Source of the DNA: Juglans regia
Lineage: Eukaryota > Streptophyta > Magnoliopsida > Fagales > Juglandaceae
DNA length: 64,000 bases
Reading direction: 5' to 3'
Assembly (NCBI RefSeq): GCF_001411555.2
Contig: NC_049905.1
Span: 1,054,001-1,118,000, forward strand
A model generated the notes under the pieces. That model had not been told where the DNA came from, did no database searches, and saw only the letters and a list, made by a program, of their open reading frames with translations. Positions 12,619 to 23,300 of this stretch are shown piece by piece; positions within the stretch are counted from its first letter, which is position 1, and the number at the start of each line of letters is the position of its first letter. Position numbers and translations under genes: made by a program.

Positions 12619-13401
12619 CTAAGAAAGTTTGAGTGAAGCTACCATTAGAGAGGTCATTGGTTTGGCATGTAACATATTGCTTTGAGTTAGCAAATATTTG
12701 ATATATTTGCGTTGAGACAAAAATAATCCAGATTCGGAATAGTCAATTTCAAGACCAAGAAAATAGGACAAACAACCAAGATCTTTAACAGGAAAAGCCA
12801 TGCCCAAATCATGGATAAAAGTATCAATAGCCCTCGACTTTTAGGAAGTTATAATCATGTTATCAACATAAATCAGAACAAACATATGCAGATCACCACT
12901 ATACAGAATAAATAGAGAGGGATCTGATTGTGAAGCGGAAAAGCCATACCCATGCAACCAAAAGGTTAATTGAGCAAACCAGGCCCTCAGTGCTTGTTTG
13001 AGGCCATAGATGGCCTTGTGCAATTTGCACACATAATTTGGAACTTTCGAATCAATAAACTCTTGTGGTTGTTGCATATAAACAGTGTCAGATAATTCTC
13101 CATGCAATAATGCATTTTAGATATCCAATGGGTGTAGAGGCCAGCCAGAACTAACAGCAATAGAAATAACCAATTGAATAGTGGATGGTTTTACTATAGG
13201 ACTAAACGTCCCATTGTAGTCAAGGCCAGGTTGTTGGTGATAGCTCTTGGCTACCAACTTGGCTCTTTTACACTCAAAGGATCCATCAAAGTGCAATTTT
13301 GTACGATATACCCAACGACAACCAAGTATATTAAAAGAGAGATGATGGGGTATTAAACTCCATGTGTTATTCTGAAGGAGAGTAGTGTGCTCTTTGCTCA
13401 T
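12619..13401 (-). pseudogene. copia reverse transcriptase (RVT_2), broken
   Basis: Reading down the - strand, 13401-13117 has NTWSLIP and GCRWVYRTKLHFDGS. Block 13107-12841 has CKLHKAIYGLKQALRAW and the polymerase motif region FVLIYVDNMIITS. Block 12807-12619 has FPVKDLGCLSYFLGLE. The usual YVDD metal-binding motif is YVDN here, so a catalytic aspartate is lost. The blocks are in different frames or are separated by stops. The product would have copied the element's RNA into DNA. Confidence 0.9.
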
Positions 13402-13653
13402 GGCCTCACGCCACTCAAGAAACTTTGAGGCAATCGAGAAACTTGAAGGCTCATCTGTAACAGTGCTTGTGGTGAAGAGGCAGTGCTGCTATGGATAGGG
13501 AATAGTGCCATCTATAGAAACTCAAGGCCGAGATGAATGAGTCTGACTACGAGTTATGATGGGAGATCGTGGAGGACAAAGAAGAGTTCGAGAAGGAATG
13601 GATTGATGCGTGATAGAGGGTGGGGGTCTGGGAGAAGAGATGGGAGCGGGAGC

Positions 13654-13935
13654 TCAAGAACTTTCAGAAGAAGAGGGATTAGGGTTAGACTGATCTGAGA
13701 GGGTAGGGCTAGATGAGATTAAAGGATGGATTGGACCTGGGCCTGGGCCGAGTATTAAGGGAGAAAATAAAGGAAGATGGGCCGTTTGAGATGAAGCATG
13801 TATGGAGGTGTTATTGGGCTTTGGTTTGTGAAAAGGAAATGAGGCCTCATTAAAGAGGACATCTCTTGAGATGTAGAGCCAATTGGACTGTAAGTCCAGA
13901 CATTTATAACCCTTGTGGATTGGGCTGTAGCCCAA
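13654..13935 (-). pseudogene. copia integrase C-terminal region
   Basis: This - strand frame reads GYSPIHKGYKCLD and then YISRDVLFNEASFPF, the familiar copia segment between the integrase core and reverse transcriptase. It continues into a serine/proline-rich linker. It is open for 93 codons but separated from the integrase core by other breaks. Confidence 0.8.
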
Positions 13936-14060
13936 AAACAGTCAAGAGATGGACCAAGGAAGAAGCTTGTGTTTATTGTAGGATCTTAGGTTGGGCCAAT
14001 ATTCACAACAAAAAACTTTGAGAAAAATTGTAATCGGGTTCACAATTGTAGACAAGAGAA

Positions 14061-14762
14061 TAGGGCTGTACAGAAACCGACAACACCGGCCGCCACCAAC
14101 GCGAACCGACAGGTCGCGTCAGGAACCGGTGGAGAACCGGTCGGCGTGCGGTAGAAATTTCAAGAAACCGATGTTCAGCGGTTCGGTCTCGGTTTGAAGC
14201 TGGACCGGACCACTGAACCGACCGATATAATAAAATCCTTTTTTTTTTAATATACCCTTATCAAAACGGCGTCGTTCCACTTAAGTTTAAGTTGAACGGC
14301 GCCGTTTTAGTTAATAAGTACTGCAACTGATACTGGAAACGACGTCGTTTGGCATTAAACCAAACGTCATCGTTTTATTAAGGACGTAAGAAAAAAATAA
14401 TAAGTCTGAAACGACGCCGTTCCACTTAAACTTAAGTGAAACGACGTCGTTTCGTTAACAGTATTCTTCTTCTTCCCCGATCTTCTTCTTCCCGAACTCT
14501 TCATAGTAACCCTCTCTCTCTCTCTCTTCTGTAACTCTCTCTCTCTCTCCTATGCATCTCTCCCTCTCTCATTCTCTCTCATAATTATCTCACTAAAACC
14601 GCCAAAGAACCGACGCCGACCGAGAACCGGCAGAGAACTGCCTCGATCGGTGTCCTCCTCGCCATCGACCGGTTACGGTCGGCACCTCATCCATTTTTCC
14701 AGACGTCGGTCGGCGTCGGTTTTGCCCAAAAACCGCGCCGACGACGTCGGTTTTCACCCCTA
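14061..14762. mobile_element. Non-autonomous hAT-type element nested in the copia integrase
   Basis: The 702-bp insertion begins tagggctgtacagaaaccg and ends with the inverse of taggggtgaaaaccga. It is flanked by a perfect 8-bp direct repeat, caagagaa, at 14053-14060 and 14763-14770. Eight-base duplications and TAGGG(G/C)TG ends are typical of plant hAT elements. It has no transposase. Inside are 'gaaccg'-rich arms, six near-palindromes of the form aacgRcgtcgtt (about 14263-14453) and a CT-rich tract at about 14510-14580. It interrupts the integrase core, so it arrived after the retrotransposon. Confidence 0.85.
14263..14453. repeat. Array of six aacgRcgtcgtt near-palindromes
   Basis: Within about 190 bp I read aacggcgtcgtt, aacggcgccgtt, aacgacgtcgtt, aacgtcatcgtt, aacgacgccgtt and aacgacgtcgtt. 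Some are joined by inverted 'ccacttaagtttaag'-type linkers, so long hairpins can form. The GACGTC cores resemble bZIP binding sites; binding is inference only. Confidence 0.8.
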
Positions 14763-14770
14763 CAAGAGAA

Positions 14771-15019
14771 GAAGGCAATTTATTTTTTATAATTTTGGAA
14801 GGAAGGAGATTAATTAAATAGACAATGATTTCAAAAGCTTCGGTCCAAAATTTGTTGGGAAGAGATGCATGGGCTAGAGGGCAAGCCCAATTTAGACAAT
14901 GTATCAATGCTTGCATTCAACAATTCTGTTTTGTTGATGTGTATGGGGACACAAAAATTTGTGAGTAATACCAAGGTTGTGACATAAAGGAGAAAGAGGT
15001 GTAAATTCTTCTCCTCCAT
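14771..15019 (-). pseudogene. copia integrase core fragment
   Basis: The - strand has the core-domain signature HASLPNKFWTEAFEI followed by VYLINLLPSK, ending at the nested hAT element. In-frame stops and frame changes upstream show that it is decayed. The catalytic triad cannot be followed in one frame. Confidence 0.75.
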
Positions 15020-15222
15020 TAGTTTGAAGAGTAATCAATTTGGTATTAAACAGACACTCAATATATGGTAAAAAAGTAGATAAATTGAGAACACATCAAA
15101 TTTAAGCTTTAATAGAAAAACCAGAGAGAATTGAGTGAAATGATCCACAAATGATATATAATATCTATAGCCATTTCTGGAAATTACAGGGGCTAGGACC
15201 TAAAGATCTGCACTAACTAACT

Positions 15223-15465
15223 CTAAAGGCTTTGTATATATGGCCCGACTAGAAATGAAGGCAATGGTTGACTATTGTCCAAAGAGCACTCTGAACATAT
15301 AAAGGAAGCTTTATTTGAAGAAAAACTCAAACAGTTGTCATGCAGTATTTGTGAGACAGTGGCAAGAGACAGGTGACCCAATCGACGATGCCACTGAGAG
15401 AAAAATGTATGTTCACCGAGATGTGCAGACAGCAACGATGAGATAGGATTAGAGGAAGGAAACAC
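15223..15465 (-). pseudogene. copia GAG-pre-integrase zinc-binding region
   Basis: This - strand frame has WHRRLGHLS, then a spacer and ICSECSLDN, the HxxxH...CxxC pattern preceding copia integrase cores. It is an isolated 80-codon open segment. Confidence 0.8.
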
Positions 15466-15754
15466 GTAAAGTCCATTACATGTTGGTCCTGTGAGGAGGA
15501 TGTTCTTGGTCCGATTGTCCTTTACAGAGAAATGGGTAGAGTGAAATTCAAAAAAGCATGAACTGTCATTACAGAATTGAAGTACTGAAACAAGATTTTT
15601 GGTGATGTTTGGTACATGAAGTAAATTATGTAAAAAAATGAAGAGTTTGAGGAGAGAGTAGAGTCATCAAGATGTTGAATAGATAGGCATGCTCCATCTC
15701 CAACGTGAATTGCCTCACTACCATTGTACTGTTCAGATGATAAATTCAAGTTAC

Positions 15755-16757
15755 TCAGGTTGTTGGTGATATAGTGAGTAACAACTGAGTTAGGATAACA
15801 AGAGGTGTCGGTAAAGGAGTTAGGAGTGGTATAGTTGGCTGAGAAGGATCTGGGTGCATCATTTTGGTATAAATGATCAAAACGGTACCAACACTGGAGA
15901 GTAACATGCCCAGATTTATTGCATACTTAGCATGTGGGTCGAGGGCTACCATGTGTTTGTTGAAAAGTTCCTAAGAAAGTGTGAGTGTATCTGCCACCAT
16001 GGCCATTAGATCAACCTCTGCTTCGGCCTTGTCTGCCACCACGAGAAAAAGTTCTTACGCATTGATCTCTTCCTCCACTAGCACTGTAATTAACAGAGGG
16101 TTCAAAAATATTTTTGGAAGAGTGAGTTATACGGCTCTCATGTATAAGCAGTAGCTGATAGAGTTCATGGGAAGAAAGTGATTCGAATCTAGTAGTAACA
16201 GAGGTCGCAAAGGACTCATTGGCTGAACCTAAGCCAGTAAGCAAATAGGTAACAAATTCCTTGTCTAGGAAAGGGTTCCCAGTAGCAACTAATATATCAG
16301 CAAGTGACTTAACCTTCCCAAAGTAATCAAAGATAGATTGATCACTATGGGAAAGGTTAGTAATCCGAAATTCCTTGGCTTGTGAATGAGAGGCAAACAT
16401 GGAGGCTAGAGAAAGCCACAATTCTCTTGCTGTAATAGCAGAGAGCACATGTCCAATAACCGATTCGGAAAGAGATGAAAAGAGGACACTAAGAACTAGT
16501 TGATTAGTTCGTGTCCAAGAGAGAAAATCCAGATTTGTTTTTGGTGGACTATCGAAAACAACAGGTAGAAATTGAGGAGGATATGGCAGTGTGCCATCAA
16601 CATAACAATAGAGATCTTGTTCTCTAAGGTATGCTGAGATTTGAACTTTCCACAGAAGAAAATTATATGTTGTTAGCTTGATAGTAACAGCATGGGAGAA
16701 GGAGGAAATAATGGAGGGATTTGGTTGAGAAAGGGAAGGAGACGTGTGCGTAGCCAT
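15755..16757 (-). pseudogene. copia gag with decayed zinc knuckle
   Basis: The 16757-16011 frame (248 codons) starts MATHTSPSLSQ and has the capsid signature YNFLLWKVQISAYL near residue 31, then LTGLGSANESFATSV near residue 170, and ends in an arginine/glycine-rich stretch. Downstream (about 15890-15940) a CX2CX4HX4C zinc knuckle, CNKSGHVTLQC, is recognisable but carries an in-frame stop. The product was the nucleocapsid protein that packages element RNA. This is the longest intact stretch of the element. Confidence 0.88.
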
Positions 16758-16783
16758 GGATCAAGGAGACTGCTAGTCGAGCA

Positions 16784-16795
16784 GCTCTGATACCA
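16784..16795 (-). other. Primer-binding site of the copia element
   Basis: The - strand reads TGGTATCAGAGC, complementary to the 3' end of initiator tRNA-Met, immediately inside the 5' LTR. It fixes the element's orientation and the LTR edge. Confidence 0.92.
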
Positions 16796-16978
16796 TGTTA
16801 GAGAGGCACATTTCTAGAATTCTATATCATTGTATTGCATGAGTAAGTATCATTTTATACACACGACAAGAGAATCTTTCTGTTACCAATAGAAAATAAT
16901 AAAAAGAATACGTCCTCTTCTAGAATATACTAATGTGACTCTGGTGAAATATTCACAACAGAATGGTCTAAGCTAATA
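16796..16978 (-). repeat. 5' LTR of the copia element
   Basis: Starts TGTTAG and ends CTAATA on the + strand. It matches 11753-11931 with about 20 differences plus a 4-bp tandem duplication (gtaagta). Confidence 0.9.
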
Positions 16979-16983
16979 TTTTA

Positions 16984-17654
16984 TGTGAGGAGAGAAAAAA
17001 AAAAAAAAAAAAGTCAATACAAGCTCAGCCACCGGGCCTAGCCCACCTGGATTAGGAGTTAGGGGACAAGAAGAGTCAAGAGGTAATGGGGGGTGTGGGG
17101 CTGTCAGGAGGTAATGTGAGTGTCAGGGGGTGTCAGGACGTAAGGTAGGTGCAGGGGCCTATCAAGGGGGCGTAGTCAGACACAAATGCTATGCCTTACC
17201 TGCAGGGGGCGCACGCGAGAAAAGGCAATCAGATAAATAGAGGGGGAGGTTCTTCTTCTTCCTCAACAGTCATCTCCTTCAACATCAGAATAGGGGAGCT
17301 CCATCGAAGGCCTCTTCTCCGGTAGATTTATATTCAGCATCACCATTGTACAATGAAATATGAGAGACCATGAGAGACTGTAAACAAAAATATTATAATA
17401 GATTTCTCCTCCCCAAACTCCAGTGAATGTAGGCCTGGTGCCGAACCATGCAAATCTTGGTGTCATCTCTCTTCACTTTTTCTACACTTATTTTTCATTC
17501 ACCGCCATGAACGTATGCATCTCTGCCATACAACCGCCCTGGAACACTACCCGGGGCTCCAAACAACACCGAACGAGGCCCAAGTCGCCCTAGTGGGCTG
17601 GGAATGACTATTTCTCCCCTTCTGACCTATTGAGCAATTTTTACCGCATCAACA
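16984..17654. mobile_element. Probable solo LTR abutting the copia element
   Basis: A 671-bp segment begins TGTGAGG and ends CATCAACA (TG...CA). Five-base flanks are tttta (16979-16983) and cttta (17655-17659). It differs in composition from its surroundings, with a GC-richer body and a TATA-like 'ataaataga' at about 17233, and has no protein-coding content. The same five-base site borders the copia element on its far side at 11748-11752, suggesting two insertions at one site. I do not recognise the family. Confidence 0.5.
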
Positions 17655-17659
17655 CTTTA

Positions 17660-20331
17660 GTCCTTCATTGTTGAGACAAAAATCACGTGACTTCACATAA
17701 CAACTATAATCTGTTTTTCATATGACAGGTGATGGATGAGATCCGCATGTGTAGGCTTTGGCTTTTTGGAAAAGTTGAAAACATCAAAAGTGGGTATTCT
17801 AAATTGTCTTCTACATACAGGAGAGACTCTTCGACTCTTACACAAGAACATGACATGTTATATTGGGATTTCATGGTGACTGCCTGTATAGTTTTCCAAT
17901 GAAAAATTTGTCCTAAATGCTTCATTCAATGTAAAATTTTTCATTTCTTGGCAACGAGGCAAATTAAAAGTTATTACAATTCTCAAAGTTAATTCGAGTG
18001 AAAATGATCTTTCAAAGTTAAATGCTATCATTTTCATAATTCCTTCCATTTATTTGAAAAGATCCAAATCAATGAAAATTGGAGCTTGAGTTTACCCTTG
18101 ATTCAACATGTTGAAGAGGTGGGACGGTGAGGGACGCATGGAAATTTTTTGGGACAGCAATGGAGGATGTGCAGCGGCAATGGAGGATATGCAACATCAA
18201 CAACATCGAAATGTATTGTTCAAGGTGTTGTACGAGTAAAGATGTAGGTGAGACAAAGGAAATTGAGAAAAAATGGGAAAGATGCTGTCGACGTAAGTGC
18301 AAGTAAATTTTGTGGTGTGTGTGACAAAGAAAACGAAGAGAGGAGTTTGGGGCCAAGCTATTTAGTTATGGGTGGATACAAAAAGATGAAAATAGGTTAG
18401 GTAGCAACATTATGATTTTATATGAAGCAAGAAAATAATAGTTTTTAATTTATGACTAGAGACAAGTTCTACATCGTTTGATTACGCAGTTTAGATGAGA
18501 TATTTTATTTAAAGTTGAATAAAATGAGCAACACTACATCCACCGAATATATGTCCCAAATGTATGTACCGAAAACTACATTTTATCTTTTTTTTATCTT
18601 TTTTTTCATGGATTTTTTAATCATCATAAACATTTTAAAAAAAAATAAAAAATTCACAACATCATTAAAAAATACTTCCTTAATCACTAAGTAAAAAAAT
18701 AAAAAATAAATAAAAAAATGTGTTTCGGGATACATTTTCAGGACACTTTCAGGACCTTTAGCATTTTTGGAATAAAATATTATTATAATATTATTTTTTA
18801 ATATTAATTTTGTTTTGAAATTTGAAAAAGTTGAATTGTTTATTATATTTTGTGTGAGAGTTTGAAAAAATTGTAATAATGAGATGAGATGAGATAAGAT
18901 TATTTGATTTTGTGTAACCAAACCAGCCCAGATGAAAATCATTTCTATTTGACTTTGCCTCTTCCAATAAAGGGTAAATCATATGATGATATTAGGCAAA
19001 TTGGAATAAAAGTGTTGGTTGCCAGAGCCAACGAGAATGCTATGTCATGTAGTTACCTCAATAATTGACCACAAAATTTACACGCCAATGTTATGCCATT
19101 TGATTTAAAGACACTTTTACCCGGAAAACACTGGGGGGGTCTATTTGTTTCCTGCATGCTCTTTGGTAGTTGGACACGGATTATGACAGTCTTGGACATG
19201 TCTTTTGTTGCAGTCAGCCTTGGACATATTGTTTTCCAGTTATGCTCTTGGTTCTTGTTCAAGTGACAGTCCTTTTCCTGCAACCAAATTCTATGGCTTT
19301 CCTTTGAATCTTTCACGACATATCAAATTAACATGTTGCCGTTGAAAAATGAAAAAAGACAAACTTTACACAACTTATCCAAAAACTTCTTATCAGACAC
19401 TCCTGGGAAGGCTACAAGGACTTCCGACAAAGAAGCAGAAACTGACATGTTGTGTCGGTTTGGTTCGGTTCAGATCGGATCGGATCGGATCAGAAGTCTG
19501 GTCTGAGAAGGTTGATTGGGCTAATATATGCAATGAGAGTAATGTATAATGTAAATCAGTTTGTTAACATGGCATCACAAGCATTTGACCCAAAAAACAT
19601 ACAATGAGATGTAATTCCAAGAACGTGAGTACGAGATTTTTATATTAGAGTTACCAAAACTTCAAAAAAAATGGTCTCTGGTTGCATTTAGCCTCAAGAG
19701 TGCTACCCCATTATTCCCCCCGCCTAAACTCTTCAATCCCTTTCAAGCTATCAGCAACAATATTCTTTTCAACTTTCAACCCTTTGATGTTAGATATATC
19801 TAATATGTGACCTCAACAAGTGGGGGAAAATGGAGGAAGAAGAGAAACAACAATAGAAAAAAATATGGAGATGATCAACTTGGTGAGATTCAAGAATAAC
19901 ATTACAGAATATGGACCACCTAAATCTTTGTACATAAATGACTACTTGGAACTCCTGTACACATTATTCAATGCCGAATTCCCAGAGACTCCTCACTTTC
20001 TGGAAAAATTGGATACAAAAATGATCAATTCCAGTATAGATTCGCTTTTCAATTCATTTACAATTGGAGGAGGCTGAAGAGCTCTAATTACAACTTTCAT
20101 CTAAAACTTTACTATAACATATCGTGCTGCTTCGTAGCGATATTTAAAGAAGACGATTAGGGGAAAGATGCAAGATGGGATTCACAGAGCATGCAATTCT
20201 GGCAGCCAGAAAACAGCCTCCTCCAAAGATCATGTCAATGGCCAAATAGTAACCTTTTGCTGTTGAGTGAAGTCATTTCACATGGGTGGCCACCAGCTGA
20301 AAGTTGGAAAATATGAAAATAGGCTATACCT
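17660..20331. other. Spacer between the retroelements and the PIP5K gene
   Basis: No gene recognised. Open frames on both strands (for example 18069-18356 on - and 19820-20077 on +) have no family resemblance I can name and no splice-linked partners. It holds a possible family-A MITE from 18525, part of the 'gagatgagatgag' MITE family at about 18770-18930, and a short tandem 'ggatc' tract near 19470-19490. The last 100-200 bp probably contain the PIP5K 3' UTR. Confidence 0.5.
18525..18765. mobile_element. MITE-like element related to family A
   Basis: The left end 'gcaacactacatccaccga' resembles the family-A end at 8883. 'gtatgtaccg' on the left faces an inverted 'cgggatacat' on the right around a poly-A/T core. 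Boundaries are approximate. Confidence 0.35.
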
Positions 20332-23300
20332 TCAAGTGTCTTCTACAAAAATTCTGAAGATGAAATCACGAAACCGTTTTGAGTATTGCTTTGGATCAAC
20401 AGCAGATATTGAAGTTGCATCATATTGGAATGATTTGTAAGCGTGCTCGAGCTTTTTGGTAATATCATAGTCTTGTAGTATGTCAATTATACCGAAGTAA
20501 AGGGTAATGTCATATAACTCTCCAGTCGATTCTCCAACTAGCTGAGTTTCAAAGTCACTCCTTACTGTCTGTTCAGCCCGTGCTGGCATGTTTGTACCTA
20601 ATTTAACGGGCGCCCTACTGCAGCACACAATTACAGAGAAAATTGGTAAATGCGGAATTGCATATGGATTCTTGGGCAAAGGAATAAATTTCATGTAAGC
20701 TAAAATCAGGGAATGCGGTGGAGTTGAAATATCATGGTAAATTGGATCCCTAGTGGACAATTTGTGTGTAGATTAGGAGTTAGGATTTCTTCAAGAATGT
20801 CCCTAGTGGACAATGTTCATGAGTTTGACGTACCGAGCAGGATCAAAAAGAAGCTGGTCCACGTCTGCACTGGACAGGCAAGGAGCATCAGCATTTTCAG
20901 GAACTCCATGTCCTGTACGATAAAGCTCATCTTTTCAGTAAGAATTCATGCCGAAACATCGAAACCAGAAAGTAATACCAATAGGACATAACCAGTTGGA
21001 GGGTGATCTGACCTCCAGGGGGGCGGCTCCTAGACATGAGGGAATCCTTACTCGAAGTCTCTCGGAAGTGAAGACCAACCAATAGACTGTAGTCCATAAT
21101 CCTCTCCTGTTCGAGAAATTCACAGTCCTTGTTCACTTGCCTGCATGAAGGTACACTTCAGCTTACAAAGAGAAACAAAAAATAGAACATAAACCGTACA
21201 TCACTTCCAAAAGCTTTACATAAGCTTCTCGCATTTAACTTTCATTTCAGGATGGCGCATACACGAAAGTATGCAGGTTCATGAGTCTCGTAGAAAAGAG
21301 TGAAGAGGACAACTCTCACATAGGCAGAATTACCATTTTCAGAAAGTGTTCCATCAGGAGGGATATCTAGGACAGTCAACATAAGAGGCACATATAAGAA
21401 CTGATAACAGTTAAGGGTGTCGAGAGAATTTAGTACAACAATGAATTAAATTATTTAAGAGTGGTATAAATAAATTGCAATCGGCACTTCCATAAGATGC
21501 CATGGATTTTCCTTAACATGTGGAATTACTGGCATCATAAGCATCCATCTGCGATTTAACAGATTTTCTTTCTTTTGACTTAAGAGCTATAAACACAAAC
21601 TTGCTGATATAGTTATTATTACCGTCCACCTCAAAATCTTCTAAGAATTTCAGATCTCTCTGTTATTTTTTTCCTTTTCTTCTACAAGTTCTAAAGAATG
21701 TTGAGATCTCACTGCTCATATCCATTGTCAAGCAACATTTGGCTCAAGCTTATAAGCAGCTTCAGTTATTTTCTTTTATCAAAAAGTGAGCTTGCAAAGA
21801 TGCTTTTGTCCGCAAACACAGGTAACAGCACAGAACAGTGAGATGCAAAAACTTAAAAACCAATAACTCAACTATCAAGGGACTGAAAATTTCAGAAGAA
21901 GAAAAAAATTGTATTTCAGGAACATCTGACTTATGTTTAGAGTCCAATGTGTTCCAGCACTTTACGTGCATGTTAGAAGAACGCAATATGAAAATTTCAA
22001 AATTCATGATTGTATATTAATTGACTTGAAGAGCAATGTCTCCAAAAAAAATTCAAAGTTCAAGCAATTGCACAGGTGTCATGAATTTTGTGATTCTTGT
22101 GAGGATGCCTATAAAAATTTGGGAAAGGGGCATATGCAGAACTGGTTTCCCCATGTTCTATGCAAAGCAAGTTCCTTCAGTTTCTGATTTCTCATCTGAA
22201 ACAAACCAAGTTTAACTCACTGATTGAATATCATGCTGGAGGGTGGAAGGAAATCACAGTTTGACTCCACCCCCTCTCCCAAATCCTACCCTGTTCTAAA
22301 TACGAGTCAAGAAAAATGGAAAAGAATAATGAGAAAAGGTAATCAGAATAGAATCGACCTGCAGAACTCTTGGAACCAAACTTTCTGCAACCTGAATATA
22401 TAATTGAGATCAAGGTCCTTGAGGGTTATTGTTGGATCAATTTCTGCCACAGGTTTAACGGTTGTGCGACCATGGGAGGAACCTTTCAAGTCAAACCGCC
22501 TGTGAATTGCATAGTCAGTGCAGAACAGATTCCCCATAACGACGAACCGAACCTGAAATGCATGAATAAAAAAAAAATAGTGCACCAGTATATTTTTTTT
22601 TTCTTTTCAATTGCATATGAGAAGATCTATACACCTTGAGATTACCTTCTTCTGAGTAGCCCCAGTCAGTTTGACACAATGAAGACCATAAAACTTCGTG
22701 ACTAGGGTGTTATCGAAGGCACGGACATGCTTGTAGTAGGCTGGGAGCATCCGTAGGAGCACCTGTAACCATATCGGCAATTTATGATTGCTTCTATTTC
22801 CACACAGGAGATCTCGTATCCAGAATATGTGGTAATTAGAAAAATATCAGATAAATGTCGGCAACAGCAGAATTCAGCATTAATTTGGAAAAAATCAATA
22901 TAAGTTCATATATAGTTTGGAAAGTTTTCAGACTAAAATTTGTTGCTGGGCTTGCAATAATATTCAATCAGACTCTGAAGTGCTCAGTGTTTTATCTCAA
23001 ATTCAGGTGCAGGAAGCAGAAAAGTTGCTCACTTTTACTTCTGCCTTCTTCATGGTTTTTATCATGTACCGGTCATCATTGGTCAAGTAAAAAAAGCTTC
23101 CACTTTTTCCGGGGGATGAGAGCTCCCTAAGGGCTTCATTCCCACAAATCGAGATCATGTAATCTGCCGTATCCACCTTGAACAATTTCCTGAGAGTCCT
23201 GAAAACAAGAATACAACCGGACCACAGGCCCTGTATGTTTCAACTTTCCAATCCAACTTACAATAGGCATGTGAGTATCATAATCTTCAGTTATCATGAC

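Larger units (their letters stand above)
11753..16978 (-). mobile_element. Ty1/copia LTR retrotransposon, decayed
   Basis: Two direct LTRs of 179 and 183 bp flank a 4.86-kb interior read on the - strand. At 16784-16795 the - strand reads TGGTATCAGAGC, the classic copia primer-binding site for initiator tRNA-Met, right next to the upstream LTR. A purine-rich tract (gaggggg) adjoins the other LTR at about 11933-11940. Gene order is gag, integrase, reverse transcriptase, RNase H, which defines copia. The LTRs differ at roughly 20 positions (about a tenth), and every coding block is broken by stops or frameshifts, so it is old and cannot move on its own products. Five-base flanks are cttta on the left and tttta on the right. 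A hAT-type element is nested at 14061-14762. Confidence 0.93.

Noticed and set aside
16984..17654. Possibility that this segment is a Cassandra-type TRIM carrying 5S RNA
   Set aside because: I could not find the 5S promoter boxes in it, so it is described only as a probable solo LTR.
18069..18356. 95-codon - strand frame considered as a small gene
   Set aside because: Histidine/serine/leucine-rich with no recognisable motif, signal or splice partner.
18583..18942. 119-codon AT-rich - strand open frame
   Set aside because: Lysine/phenylalanine/isoleucine-rich translation of A/T tracts in MITE sequence.
19820..20077. 85-codon + strand frame near the 3' end of the PIP5K gene
   Set aside because: Reasonable composition, but no family match and no partner exons; insufficient to call a gene.
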